From contig NC_070614.1 of the NCBI RefSeq assembly GCF_027172205.1, positions 38,570,001 to 38,634,000 of the forward strand: a stretch of DNA of 64,000 nucleotides, read 5' to 3'. The stretch is from Podarcis raffonei. Its lineage: Eukaryota > Chordata > Lepidosauria > Squamata > Lacertidae. The position numbers and the translations under genes were made by a program. A model generated the notes under the pieces. That model made no database searches. It worked only from the letters and a program-made list of their open reading frames with translations, and had not been told where the DNA came from. Shown one piece after another: positions 11,951 to 24,500 of this stretch; within the stretch, counting starts at the first letter, position 1, and the number at the start of each line of letters is the position of its first letter.

Positions 11951-14900
11951 TATGGTCCAATTTCAACCAGTAAGCTTTGTGGCTGAGTGGGGATTTGATC
12001 CTGATCCTACCCAGAACTCTGGACATTGCCACGTACTCACGGTCTCTGACAAAGAGCATCATTTAAATGAAATTATTACATGCTGCCTTATAAGAGCCAA
12101 ATCCTAAAAGGTGTATTATAAATGCTCTAAGCCAATACATAGCTAATGTAGAAAGATACTGTCCGGTTTTCTTCATGCAGGTTGTGTTATATGCTTTAAC
12201 AGCCTGTGTTGTTTGTATTCTTAGGATTATATTGTAGTGTCTTTATCTTGATGCTGTGAAGCAGTGAGTTCCCAAACTTGGGTCTTAAGCTCTTTTTGGA
12301 CTACAACTCCCACCATCTCTAGCTCGCAGGTCCAGGGATGATGGGAACTGTAGTTCAAAAACAGCTGAAGAAACACTGCTGTTAAGTAGCTACAGTAAGC
12401 TACAATAATAAGAGCAGCATATTTGACAGCAACAATAACTATAGCTACTGCTAATAATGATTAATAATACTACAGTGGTACCTCGGGTTACATATGCTTC
12501 AGGTTACATACGCTTCAGGTTACAGACTCCACTAACCCAGAAGTAGTGCTTCAGGTAAAGAACTTTGCTTCAGGATGAGAGCAGAAATCTGGCTCCGGCA
12601 GCGCGGTGGCAGCAGGAGGCCCCATTAGCTAAAGTGGTGCTTCAGGTTAAGAACAGTTTCGGGTTAAGAACAGACCTCCAGAACGAATTAAGTACTTAAC
12701 CCAAGGTACCACTGTGTAATAAAGGTAGTCTATGGATTTGTGTTTTTCTGCCTAAGCACTTCAGACAAACCCGAATCTTTCTACACTAGCCTATTCCTCC
12801 GAACAAGTGCAGCTTAGCTCAAGAAGTGCTAGGGCTTTATTGGAATTACTTAACAAATCATTGTGTACCTATCAGGCGTTGGTTACTGCAGCCTAACCAT
12901 TGTTTGGCATGCATTAAAAGAAACCCGTGTGTGTGTGTTCTGCTGTGCGTGTATTGAGCTGGTCAGAGGATAAGGCTATCAACAACCACTAGCCACAATG
13001 GCTGTGCTCTGCCTCTACTTCTGAATGCCAGTTTCTGGAAAATGCCAGGGTGTGTGTGGAGATTGCTGTTGTGCTCAGCTTCCCACCCGGTTGGCCACTG
13101 CGAGAACAGGATATGGGACCAGATGGGCCATTAGCCTGAACCGGCAGGCTTTTCCTATGTTCTTATGTGTGACCAACAACGTGAGCATTTATTAGAAGGG
13201 AAGATGGAATCCACTCTCCCTGAGACACTGGCCTACAATTAATTATTTTAAAAAATAAACAAGTGAGCCCAAATTTCAGTCGTTCGTCTTTCTCTTTCCA
13301 GGATACGGCAGGAGTTTCAGGAATCGAGACGTTCTAGTGAGGACGGGGAGGTAACCAGAGCACCTTCTGCCGAGCACCCTCCACAAGGATGTTGTGACAG
13401 GCTGGAGGGGGCCAGCTTCCCCTTGAAGGCTGAGGGATGGGGGTGCGGAAAGGGTCTTCTACAGGGCTGTAACTAGACAGGGGTGGGGGTCAGGATTCTG
13501 GGAGTGGCATTTGTGTGCGTTTGAGGCAGAATCTGCCCTCTTCCTCAGCAGGCTGAAGGAGGCCTGTCCCGGCCTCAGCGCTTCACCCGGGCCGAGATGG
13601 CTCGTGTGGTGATGGAGCGCAACCTCTATAAGGAGAGGCTGATGGAGCTGCAGGAAGCTGTTCGGCGCACGGAGCTGCTAAGGTCAGTGGCGCCGAGGTT
13701 TACGGCTTGGGGCTGGGGGGGAGGCAGATGGGTCTGTGACCCCATAACCTTTGACAAGCCGCCCTCTACCTCAGCTTGACGTGAGGTTGGGTTTTTCCCG
13801 CTGAGCCGTTTTCTTTTTGAATTGTCTGAAAGCAGCTCAGTAACTGTGAGCCTTGTTGGAGCTTGCCATGTGGCACCAGGGGCATGATGGGAAGTTGAAA
13901 TCCCTCCCCCAACCCTCCTTGCTTCGCTCTAGCAGCAGAGCAGCTAGAGGCTTCTCTTCCTTTCTGGCGATCCTTCCCAAACAGCACCCCAAGTGCCAGG
14001 GAGTTTGGACTGGAGAAGAAGGGAGAGGACTCTCTCCCTGCTGCCAGTGCAGCAGTAAGGAAGGGAATTAGTACTTCTGAGGGGTCTTAATGCCCACCCC
14101 TTAATGTTGGAGGTGAGCAGTGGCTATTTTTCTAGACTCACCATGAACGCCTGCCTTGTTCTCTTAGAATGGCAATAGCACCCACCTGAGAGGTGCCGGA
14201 ACTCAGTTCCTGTGAGTTCCAGCTTTAAAAAAAAGCCCTGGAGGTGAGAAGGACGAGTCACGGAGGCTTGTGTTGTGAGGCAGGGAATTAGGAGACTCAG
14301 CAGCATCACAAATGACACCATATTATCCATTAAGTCCCACCCCACTACTGCTAGCAGAGTCTTTTCCCTCTTGGGAGAAACCAGCAAACTGCAGGCAACC
14401 TGCTCATTCCATTCCCTAGGAACCAGGAATGGGGAATCTGTGTCCCTCCATATGTTGTTGAACTCCAGCTCCCATCAGCCCCAAGCTCAGAGATGATGGG
14501 AGCTGTGATCCATCGGTGTTCAGAGGGCCAGAGGTTCCTTATCCCAATCCTTGAAGCTGCTCAGGGTAATCAATCACTCTGTGGCTGCCCAGCCAATAAT
14601 TATTTTCCCATAGTACAAACTGGGCGGGAGGGAAGCAGGTCAGAATGGAAGCCAGGAGAGAATTGGCTTATAGAAATACACTCTGGAGAGGTGAGATTTA
14701 AACAGAGGATTATAGACTCAAAACACAAGTTTGTCACTCAGACAAGAGGAGGCAAATGGCTCTTAGGTGTAGCATGTGAAGGGCTGCCCTGAGTATTAAC
14801 AGGGGATCAGGGAGCCAGTCGTGCAAATGGTTTGGGTTGCCTGTTTCCCCTTTTTCCAGCCTTGACCTAATGGCTAATGGAGGGAGTCACTGCATTGGTG

Positions 14901-17900
14901 GCAGCCTTAAAGCAATTGTTTCTCTCTTCTCAGGGCTTCGCGGGAGGAACAAGCTGTTCAGATGAAAAAATCCTCTTTCTGGAAAATGTAGGTGCCGTCT
15001 AAGATCTGCCCCGAAGCTGCAGCTGTGCATACTCTGCCTTGACCTTGACATACTCTGCTTTGACATTTGATATTGGGCATACAACTTAGCATCCTGAGAA
15101 ATTTCTTTCTCTCTTAGCAAGACATTATGGCTGCATGGATAAGTTTCAAAGCGTGCAAGGGAGCAATGCCTAGTGAAGTCTGCTAGTTAGTAGATGCTGG
15201 GCATAATGGCTGTGTTCTGTCTCCACTGTCAGAGGCAGTTGCTGGGAATCACTAATGGGGAGAATGGCTGTTGCACTTAACTCCTGCTTGCAGGCTTCCC
15301 ATAGACATCCAGTTGGCCATTGTGAAAACAGGATGCTGGACTAGATGGGCCACTGACCTAATCCATCAGAGCTCTCCTTATGTCCTTGTGAGAGAACCTT
15401 CCTTCCCATTCATAGCAATGGCTCTGCCTTGGACCAAAGTCAAACAGAACTCTGCAAGCAAACAATCTGTGGGCTCCTTTTAGTCTGGTTCCGACAGATC
15501 AGAGTTCCATCATTCTTGGTGCAAACCCCCCTTTTTTCTGTCGAATTTTGATTTGTGCCCCCTGCCATTCCCTCCTCATTTCCCCTGAACGCATTGTATT
15601 TTCCTCCTGCAGTTTCGATCGCTTATTTAGCCCCTCGGACTCCCCAGAGAGGGCTCCTGCGTCCCCGCTGCCACCCGGGAGGGCCCGGTCCAGCCCCAGC
15701 GGCCGCAATGAATTGGGAAGGAATGGGGGCCAGCTGTCTCCAGCCTTGAGATACATCCCACGAGCTACCTCGCCGAACGAGTAAGTTGTGTGGCAGTTGC
15801 TTGGCAGGGGGGAGGTAGGAGCAATCCCATCGTCGGCACCTCTTGGGGACCTGCTGCTCCCTTTATATGGAGTTGGGCTGCTAGTGGATCCATCTAGTCC
15901 AGCACAGGCTGGCAGCAGCTCCCTGATGCCAGGTTAGACCACTGGTTCGTCCAGCTCAGTGTTGTCTCCTCCAGGCATGGTGAAATATACTCGGAGTCCT
16001 GTAGTGATTTCATGCTCTTTATTGCAGGTTGTAAAACAGTGATTGAATTGCCCCCCAAAACCTCAGGCTTTTATATACATTATTTACACAATGAGTCCCG
16101 TCTGATTGGCTGATTCTGCTTCCCTCCTGGAGCCTGATTGGTCTTTTCCTACAGGCCAATCAGTTGTTGCATTCTATGATCCTACCAGCCTAATAGGCTG
16201 ATTAACTTCCTCCTGGAGCCTGATTGGTCTTTTCCTGCAAGCCAATCAGTTGTTGCATTCTAGGATCCTACTTGCCTATTGCTCTAGGATCCAAGATTAG
16301 TACATAACACATGAGGAACCCTTTGGCCCTCCAGATGTTGCCAAACTACAGCAATCATCACCCCTGGCCATTGGGCATACATACAGGGCCTGATGGGAGT
16401 TGTAGTTCAGCAGCATCTGGAAGGCCACCGGGTTCCCATGCCCGGTCTACTCTTACTGGCAACAACCCTCCAGTGTCTTGGGCAGAGATGTTGCCCAACC
16501 CCAAGACCTTAGATCCCTTTTATTAAATGGGTGACGCCCTGGCTTGAACCCCGGAGCCTTCTGCTTTCAGAGTGTGCCTTGTGGGCTCACTCTACATAAA
16601 AAGAAGAGGCTTTATATACGGTCGGGCTGCTAACTGGATCCATCTAGCACAGCAGAGGCCAACAGCAGCTCTTCAGGGTCTCCAGCAAAAGTCCACTTTG
16701 GGCAACAATTGCATGCAGGCCCATCTGAGTAAATCCAACAGAAACCTGAGCATTTCCTCTGGTTGCAACTGGACGCAGGGTTGTCACTGGAAGCGCTCTG
16801 CTGCCCCCTACTATATCTGGCTTTTATATCTGCAGAGCGGACGCCTCCCCTCAGCAGAAGCGGAGAGAGCTGTACCGTGAGATCCGCTCCCACATCTGGC
16901 AGGAGCATGGTCGGGCGCAGGTCCATGGGTGGAGCCAGCCGCCTGCGCTCCAGGTGAGCATTCTAGCATTCATGCATCCAGGTACCTGACCCTATGGAAA
17001 TCCCATGCCAATCCCATTCTAGGTCCTCAAGTACTGTCTTTTCAAACCAGGGCAGGAAAAACGTAGATGTAGCATTGTGTGTGTGTCTTATCATACCAGA
17101 CAGTATTCCCCGCATTTGACAATGGAGTGATGGTCTAAAATTAATAAATAACAATCAGCATCAGCATTGGCATTGGCATCCTGCCGGCTCCTGAAGACAC
17201 ACCTGTTTGGGCAAGCATGTCCCAAAACTGAACTCCTGATGTTATTGCTTGAACTGTTTTTTCATTGTTAGGCTTTCGATTGTTCATTTGTTTTTATTGT
17301 ACATTTTTTATTAAGGATGCTTTGCTACCCCCAATGGATCTGTGGTTGGGTATTTCGATTCACAAACTGATTTTCATAGTTGTGAACTGCTTAGAAGCCG
17401 TTTTTGGCATATAGCAAATAAACAAATTCCATCTAGGAAATGGGGTCCACTGAATTCGGCCCTATTGAGTCACCCAACAGTGTGGTGCTTTAGACTATAC
17501 ATTTGCCTTGTTCTATCCCAGTCATGGGATCTGACCTTAGTTTTGAACTGGCCACTCTTGCAGCGAGTGTCCACACATTAAAATCCAGCCACCTTTTCTC
17601 TGCAGGGCTCTGACCCCCTTTCAGGGGCCGCCGACGTACCTGTGCTTGCACAATTACGGATGCTAGACCAGAAGGACCCCAATACAAAGGTAACAAAGCA
17701 GTGTGTTTCCAAATGCTGAATAGCTAGGGATGTTTCTCCCCTCCGCCCGAGTTATTATTATTACTATTATTGCATTTCTATCCCACCTTTCTTCCAAGAA
17801 GCTCAAGGTGACATACATGCTTCTCCACCTGCCCCTATTTTATCCTTACAACAACCCTGCGAGGTAGCTTATGGCTGAGGGACAGTGACTGGCCCAAGGT

Positions 17901-18600
17901 CACCCAGTGGATTTCATGTGGTTGAGTGGGGATTTGAACCCTGGTCTCCCAGTGGCACTCTAACCACTGCACCACTGAATTGAAATCTGAGGCCACTCTA
18001 GGAAAATGGTGTGGTTTTCCTGCTGTAAAGTGCTAAAAGGGGGTTAATTTGTGTAGGTGTAGGTGTAGGAGTAAGAGTGGCTGAGTTCAGAGCAGGGACT
18101 CATCCAGAGAGGTAGCAGGCAGCCTCCTCTGAGGACAGGCTACTCAGCTGCATGTCTGCTTTGGGAGTGATTCACGTGATCCAGTGGCATTGGCATCAGC
18201 TGAGTTATCAGTCCCTCTGAAGGGTGAGTGGAAGGAGACCAAACCCTGCAGAGACTCTGGGCAGTTCCTGTGTGGGCAAGTACAGTGGCAGGCTCAGAAA
18301 AAGCTTAAGGCTTATTAAAGTGGCACATTTGCAGTTCCTGTGGCAAAGGTTTCTGGCTGCAATTGGGAAGGGTGGGGTGTCATTCTTGTATGGAAAGCGA
18401 CTTCTTTTACCAGGGGTCAGCAGATCTCAATGTCGTGCCTGCCTCTCTCTCATTGTAGCTCTGGTGTGCTGCAGCATCAGTTGGCGCTGAGACTCAAGAA
18501 GAAGCAGAAACCGTAAGTATCATCATCATCACCACCATCATCACCATTATTGGTTTTACTCTTGCTTAAGAATTCTCACTTAAGCTCTTTCCCTTTTCAG

Positions 18601-18649
<49 letters not shown>

Positions 18650-21537
18650 GTTTTGGTGTGTGTGGAGTGAAAACTGCTCATTTAGGCTCACCTTCAGTTC
18701 AGAGAGCAGGACACGAGTGGCGCTGTGGTCTAAACCACTGAGCCTCTTGGGCTTACCTATCAGAAGGTCGGTGGTTCGAAACCCTGCGACAGGGTGAGCT
18801 CCTGTTGCTCAGTCCCTGCTCCTGCCAACCTAGCAGTTCGAAAGCATACCAGTGCAAGTAGATAAATAGCTCCGGTGGGAAGTTACACGGCATTACCGTG
18901 CACTGCTCTGGTTTCGGTGCTCCATTGTGCCAGAAGTGGCTTAGTTATGCTAGCCACATGACCCAGAAAAACTGTCTGCGGACAGACGTTGGCTCCCTCG
19001 GCCTGAAAACGAGATGAGCGCCGCAACCCCAGAGTCGTCTGCAACTGGACTTAACTGTCGGAGGTCCTTTACCTTTTTACCTTTTTTCAGTTTAGAGAGA
19101 TGTTTGTCTCCTGCAGCAAGAGTCTTTTAGCACTTTAAAGACTAACAAATTTATTATGACATGAGCTTTTGTGGACTCGAGGCCACTTCATCAGATGTGT
19201 TAAGTGGCAAGTATATAGATTGCCATTCAAGAATTACAGTCGGTGATCATTGGAGCTTAAATATATACTAAATAGGCACATTTTTATGGCAGCAAGTTGA
19301 TGATAATGGGCTGGGATTATTGCATTAATGCATTTAGAGGGGCATGGAACCATTAGCAAGAAAGAAGTAGTGACTGGAACAGATATCCAGCACTGGTAAC
19401 ACATGAGAAATGATGTGTATGCCCTTCAGTAAGTTTGTGGTTTTTCCTCTGCCTTTTCTCAGCATTGTGTTTTTGTTCTGATGCTGCTTTCAATTTATTT
19501 CATGTTTTCATTGTTGTTATAATCACGCACACATAACATTGTAAGACACTTCAGCAGCTTGTTTTGTTCTGTTTTTGTAATTTATATATTGGCAAAAAAG
19601 CCGTGGTTGCAGTTTGGGGTTTTTAACTCAGCCATTCTATGATGCCCCTTCAGATTTAAGTCCAGAAACATTCCTTGCCCACCCACATGCTTAACCTGCT
19701 GCCGTGCATGGAGAACGTGAACACAGGATGGGAGGGGAGTGGGGAGGAAGGAGACACACTTCCCCAGGTTGTGTAAATGTCCTTGCCTGGCTGCCTGGAA
19801 AGCCTAGGCATGTGTGTGCTTGTCAGCTGAAGTGACAAAATAGGTACAAAGAAGTTTAGGGATTGTCAAGGGCATGTTTTTGTGTGCGTGTGCGCGCGCA
19901 CACGCACAGCAGCATAAAAGGGAGGGAGGCTGGTTGAGGCCCACAATGTCTTGCTGATCCCTCTGCTTCTTTCTCTTCCAGGGCACCTCTCATCACTGCT
20001 CTCGGCTGTGGGTGGCCTCAGGGACCCACTCTGCAAGCGAAGTGACTCTATTTGATGCCCAGAACCCAAACCAGCTCCTGGAACATTTCGTGCTGCCTGG
20101 AGTCCACGTCCTCTCCATCGCATGCGTGCCTGGTCAGTGCAAGGAAGGAAAAGCTATCATTTTATACTGTCTCTTAATACACACACATGCACACTTAGGC
20201 TCTTAGGCCGATTGGCTTGTTCTTTAGTCCTGTGCTTTGGTTCTGCCTTTTGGTCCTCATTGCTGTCTTGTTTCATGGTTCCTGATACCCTCACAACCCA
20301 GCCCTGGCAATGACTCTTGTCTCTCCTGCTGCTCCTACATGTGGAGCTCCCTCCTTGAGATTTGCACCTGGTGCCACCTCTCTTTCTTCCTTCTATCGCA
20401 TCTCAAAACACACCTTTTCCACTTGGCCCTTGACTTCATCCTATTAATCCTAGCTGTAGCCAAGCTTCAAGTACACAAAACTTTCCCAACTTTATATATT
20501 TTAGATTGCAAGCACCATAGATTTTGGACTGAAGTTGTGTGTCCATTGAGATTTTATAGCATGGATGGGAAAACTTTGGCCTGGTGGCAGGCAAAACTTG
20601 TCCTTCCAGGAGATCCCATTTGGCTCATGGTGCCATTTTTCCAAAACCACACCCATCTCTCAATCAACTGATATCACTACGATGGGTGGGCGACATCAGC
20701 TGACGGGTGTGGGCAGGGCTCAATCCTATATTGTCTGCACCCAACAGTTCCCCAAAGGGTCCAGGGATACACAAGATAAAGCAGCAGAGTTTAAGCAACC
20801 TCTCACTCAACAGCTGGTGAGTGGAGACTTCAGTCCTGCTTGGTTCAGCTTTATTGGTTAGTATCTCCCCGCAATCCTACAGGCCAACTTTGAAAGCTGG
20901 GCAGGACTCCTCATCATCACTCCAGATGATTGGCAGGTTGATAGGCCTATGTACAGCTAGATAAAGATTTCACCTCTCTGTGCCGAAAAGGTTCTCCCCG
21001 GCCCTGCCTTGTAGGATTCCTAAGCTCCCTGTGCTCCCTGAGGAAGACCACTTTGCCTTCTCCTTTCTTCCTCCATAGGCCTCGCTGTGCCTGGTGGTGA
21101 GAGTCCCGAGCGAGAGCCAGAGATCCTCGAAGACCCCCTGGCACCCGGATCTGACAGCGAGGATGAAGTGCTGGAGATGGAGGCGGTTGGCACAGAGCCC
21201 ACCGTGTGGTTTGGCACCCAGGAGGGCTGGTAATTGACACCCAGCAAGGTTGAAGGGGGAAGAAATGGGAGGTGGGGGTAAACCCCCGTTCCTGAATGGA
21301 TTGCCATTGTTGAGCTTCTCTGGCCAACCTCTGCCTCTTCCTGCTCCCACCAACTCCAACCACCAGGAACAGCATCCTGCCCTTTTGCTGCTGCTGCTGC
21401 TGCTGCTGCCACCATCGCTTCGGCTGCCATATTTGACAATCCCATGGGCTTCCACCAGGTTTATTTACACTGAGGGTGCCCAGCATCCTCAGGAGATGCA
21501 ACAGTTGGAACTGAAATGCTGGTGGCTGATGAGAGCA

Positions 21538-21573
<36 letters not shown>

Positions 21574-24500
21574 TTATTTGTACCCTGCCCATCTGGCTGT
21601 GTTTCCCCAGCCACTCTGGGCAGCTTCCAACAAAGATTAAAAATAGAGCAAAATGTCACACTTTAAAAACTTCCCTGAACAGGGCTGCCTTCAGATGTTT
21701 TCTAAATGTCAGGTAGTTGTTGTTCTCTTTGACATCTGGTGGGAGGGCGTTCCACAGGGCGGGCGCCACTACCAAGAAGGCCCTCTGCCTGGTTCCCTGT
21801 AGCTTTGCTTCTCGCAGTGAGGGAACCGCCAGAAGGCCCTCAACGCTGGACCTCAATGTCTGGGCAGAATGATGGGGGTGGAGACGCTCCTTAGGTATAC
21901 TGGACCAAGGCCGTTTAGGGCCTTAAAGGTCAACACCAACACTTTGAATTGTGCTCGGAAACGTACTGGGAGCCACTGTAGGTCTTTCAAGGGAGGGATG
22001 GGGGAGCAGGCCTGGAGCTGTGCTGGGGGTTGGGCTGGTCATCAGGAGGGCTCAGGGGGTGTCACTTTTGGAGGCTGACTGCATCTCCCCCCCCCCCGTA
22101 GCATCTATATTCACTCCGCCAAGACTGATTGGCGCCGCTGCCAGGGCAAAGTGCAGCTGAAGGATGCCGTCCACTGTATTGTGTGAGTATGCGGACTTCC
22201 ATCACTCTCTCTGAATGCTGTGGAGCCCCACTGCCTACCCCTCGTGGATGTCGCCTGCCTTCCCATGCTGGTGCTGTTGCGACTTTCCTTAGTTTTAGGC
22301 CCCCATCTACGCTAAAGCAATGTCACATCGCTGTAAGCAGCCATAGTTTCCCCCCTAAGCTTAAGGGTGCTGAGAGGAAGCTAAAGTTCCCAGAGTTCCC
22401 TGGGAAGAGGGACTGACAGTTCAACCACTCTGGGAACTGTGAAGGATCTGTGAGGGGAATAGGCCGTCTCCTAACAACTCCTCAACAAGCTATACTTCCC
22501 AAGATTCTCTGGGGGAAGCCGTGTCTGTTTAAAGCGGTATGATACAGTGCAGTGCAGATGAGGCCTTACTCTGCTGTTTCTGTCCCAGCCACACCCAGGG
22601 CCGTGTAGCAGCTGCTCTAGGGGACGGATCTCTGGCCATTTTCCACCGAGACACAGGTATGTCCTGCTCCTTTCATTCCTCCCTGCCCTGCCCTGCCTTC
22701 CCCACAGCTCAGCTCCTCGGTTTCACCTAATCCCTGTCTTCCTCAGTCCGGAACTGGGACCTGCGCTCCCCACGCCTGCTTGACTTGGGGCGGCCACGGC
22801 GCTCCATTCGTTGTGCCATCCCCGTGCTTGACCGGTTGTGGTGTGGATATGGGAACAGAGTCTATGTGCTGGATCCTCGCACTGCTCGCATCCAGGTGAG
22901 TGTGCCCCTAATTGCAGGTTGAGGCGGGGGCTGAAACCCACAGAGACTTGCATGGCTGGTTTTATGGTGTAAAAACGGTAGTTCGAAATAGCCAGGATCA
23001 TTCTGTGTATCAGTGTTAGAACAGTATTGCTACAAAAACTAGCCGGTGAATTCATTTTGGCTGTTCTCTCTCTTTTTTTATTAATGTTTTTATTGGGTTT
23101 TAGGACAAATGCAAGAAGCAAAAGCATATAAACTCTACAAAGTGGAAAAAAAGAAACTGAGCAAAGAATTGAAACATAAAACAGATAAAACTGTGAAATT
23201 AATTGGAACAAGCCTGTCAGGCAAAAGTACCAATGCATTACAAAAGTCTGGAATTTTGGCCATTCCTACTGAAATGGGCGCGGGTGGCACTGTGGGTAAA
23301 ACCTCAGTGCCTAGGACTTGCCGATCGTATGGCCGGTGGTTTGAATCCCCACAGCGGGGTGAGCTCCCGTCTTTCAGTCCCAGCTCCTGCCCACCTAGCA
23401 GTTCGAAAGCACCCCTAAGTGCAAGTAGATAAATAGGTACCGCTTTATAGCGGGAAGGTAAACGGCGTGTCCGTGTCCTGCGCTGGTGCCGGCTCACCAG
23501 AGCAGCTGCGTCACGCTGGCCACGTGACCCGGAAGTGTCTGCGGACAGCGCTGGCTCCCGGCCTCTTAAGTGAGATGAGCGCACAACCCTAGAGTCGGAC
23601 ACGACTGGCCCGTACGGGCAGTGGTACCTTTACCTTTACCTTTATTGAAATGGGTAGATCCCGATGAACAACTGCTAGCTGGCACAACTTGGAGAAGTGT
23701 TGAGATCCAAAATCTAGATGTAAATGTTGTGGATGTGGGTCTGGGGTCGGGGTCTTGAATCCAGGCTGTCTGTTGCAACCCACTTTCTCTTCCTCCCCCC
23801 AGAGGTACTTTGAGGTGACTTCACACCCTGAAAGCCAGGTGCGGCACATGGCAGCCGCCGGCAACGGCATCTGGGTCTCGGTTCGCCTGGAGTCCACCCT
23901 GCGCCTCCTCCATGCCGAGACTGGCCAGCCTCTGCAGGAAGTGGAGCTGGGGCCCTACGTCAGCCGCATGCTTGGTGAGTGTCAACGGCCACCCTGACTT
24001 GGGGGCTTTGGGTGGGACTCTGAGCAGAATGCAGGGACACGGCAGCATCCGGGAAGGAGTTGGCAAGGCAAAGCTGTTGGATTAGCCACAAACAAGCCTT
24101 GGCAGAGGAGAGCAAAGAAGCAGACTGCAGGGAGAACGTCCAGGACAGGAGGGTTTTATGAGGGCAGGAAGCTTTTAATAGAAGGCTCTCAGGCCTGAGA
24201 GGGGCATCCTGCTGCTTCCTCCTGTGCATCAGTATCTGGGCTGGGTCCTGGACAGTAGTCTGAGGTGAGTCAGGAGCTGGGAACCAGCCATTAGTCCCAA
24301 GGGGGACCAAAGAGGAAGGCTGTGTCTGTTTTACCATTTACTCCGGTTCCAGTGCACTCCCACCACAGTAGTTGTGTGCAAGTGACAAAACCAAGCCAGA
24401 AGTCAGCGTCAAAGAATAACCAAGGATACAGAAACAGGCCAGAGTGCAGGCAGACCTTGGAACAGGAAGGCCCCACATGCTTCTTCCTGCCTGGGAGGAG

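Noticed and set aside
18711-18800. tRNA gene with box A and box B
   Set aside because: It is the head of a Sauria SINE; the body and ACCTTT tail follow.
20947-21501. Overlapping minus-strand frames with poly-Gln, poly-Ala or poly-Ser
   Set aside because: They read antisense through exon 19 and an intronic CTG run. The homopolymer shifts with frame, which marks a repeat artefact.
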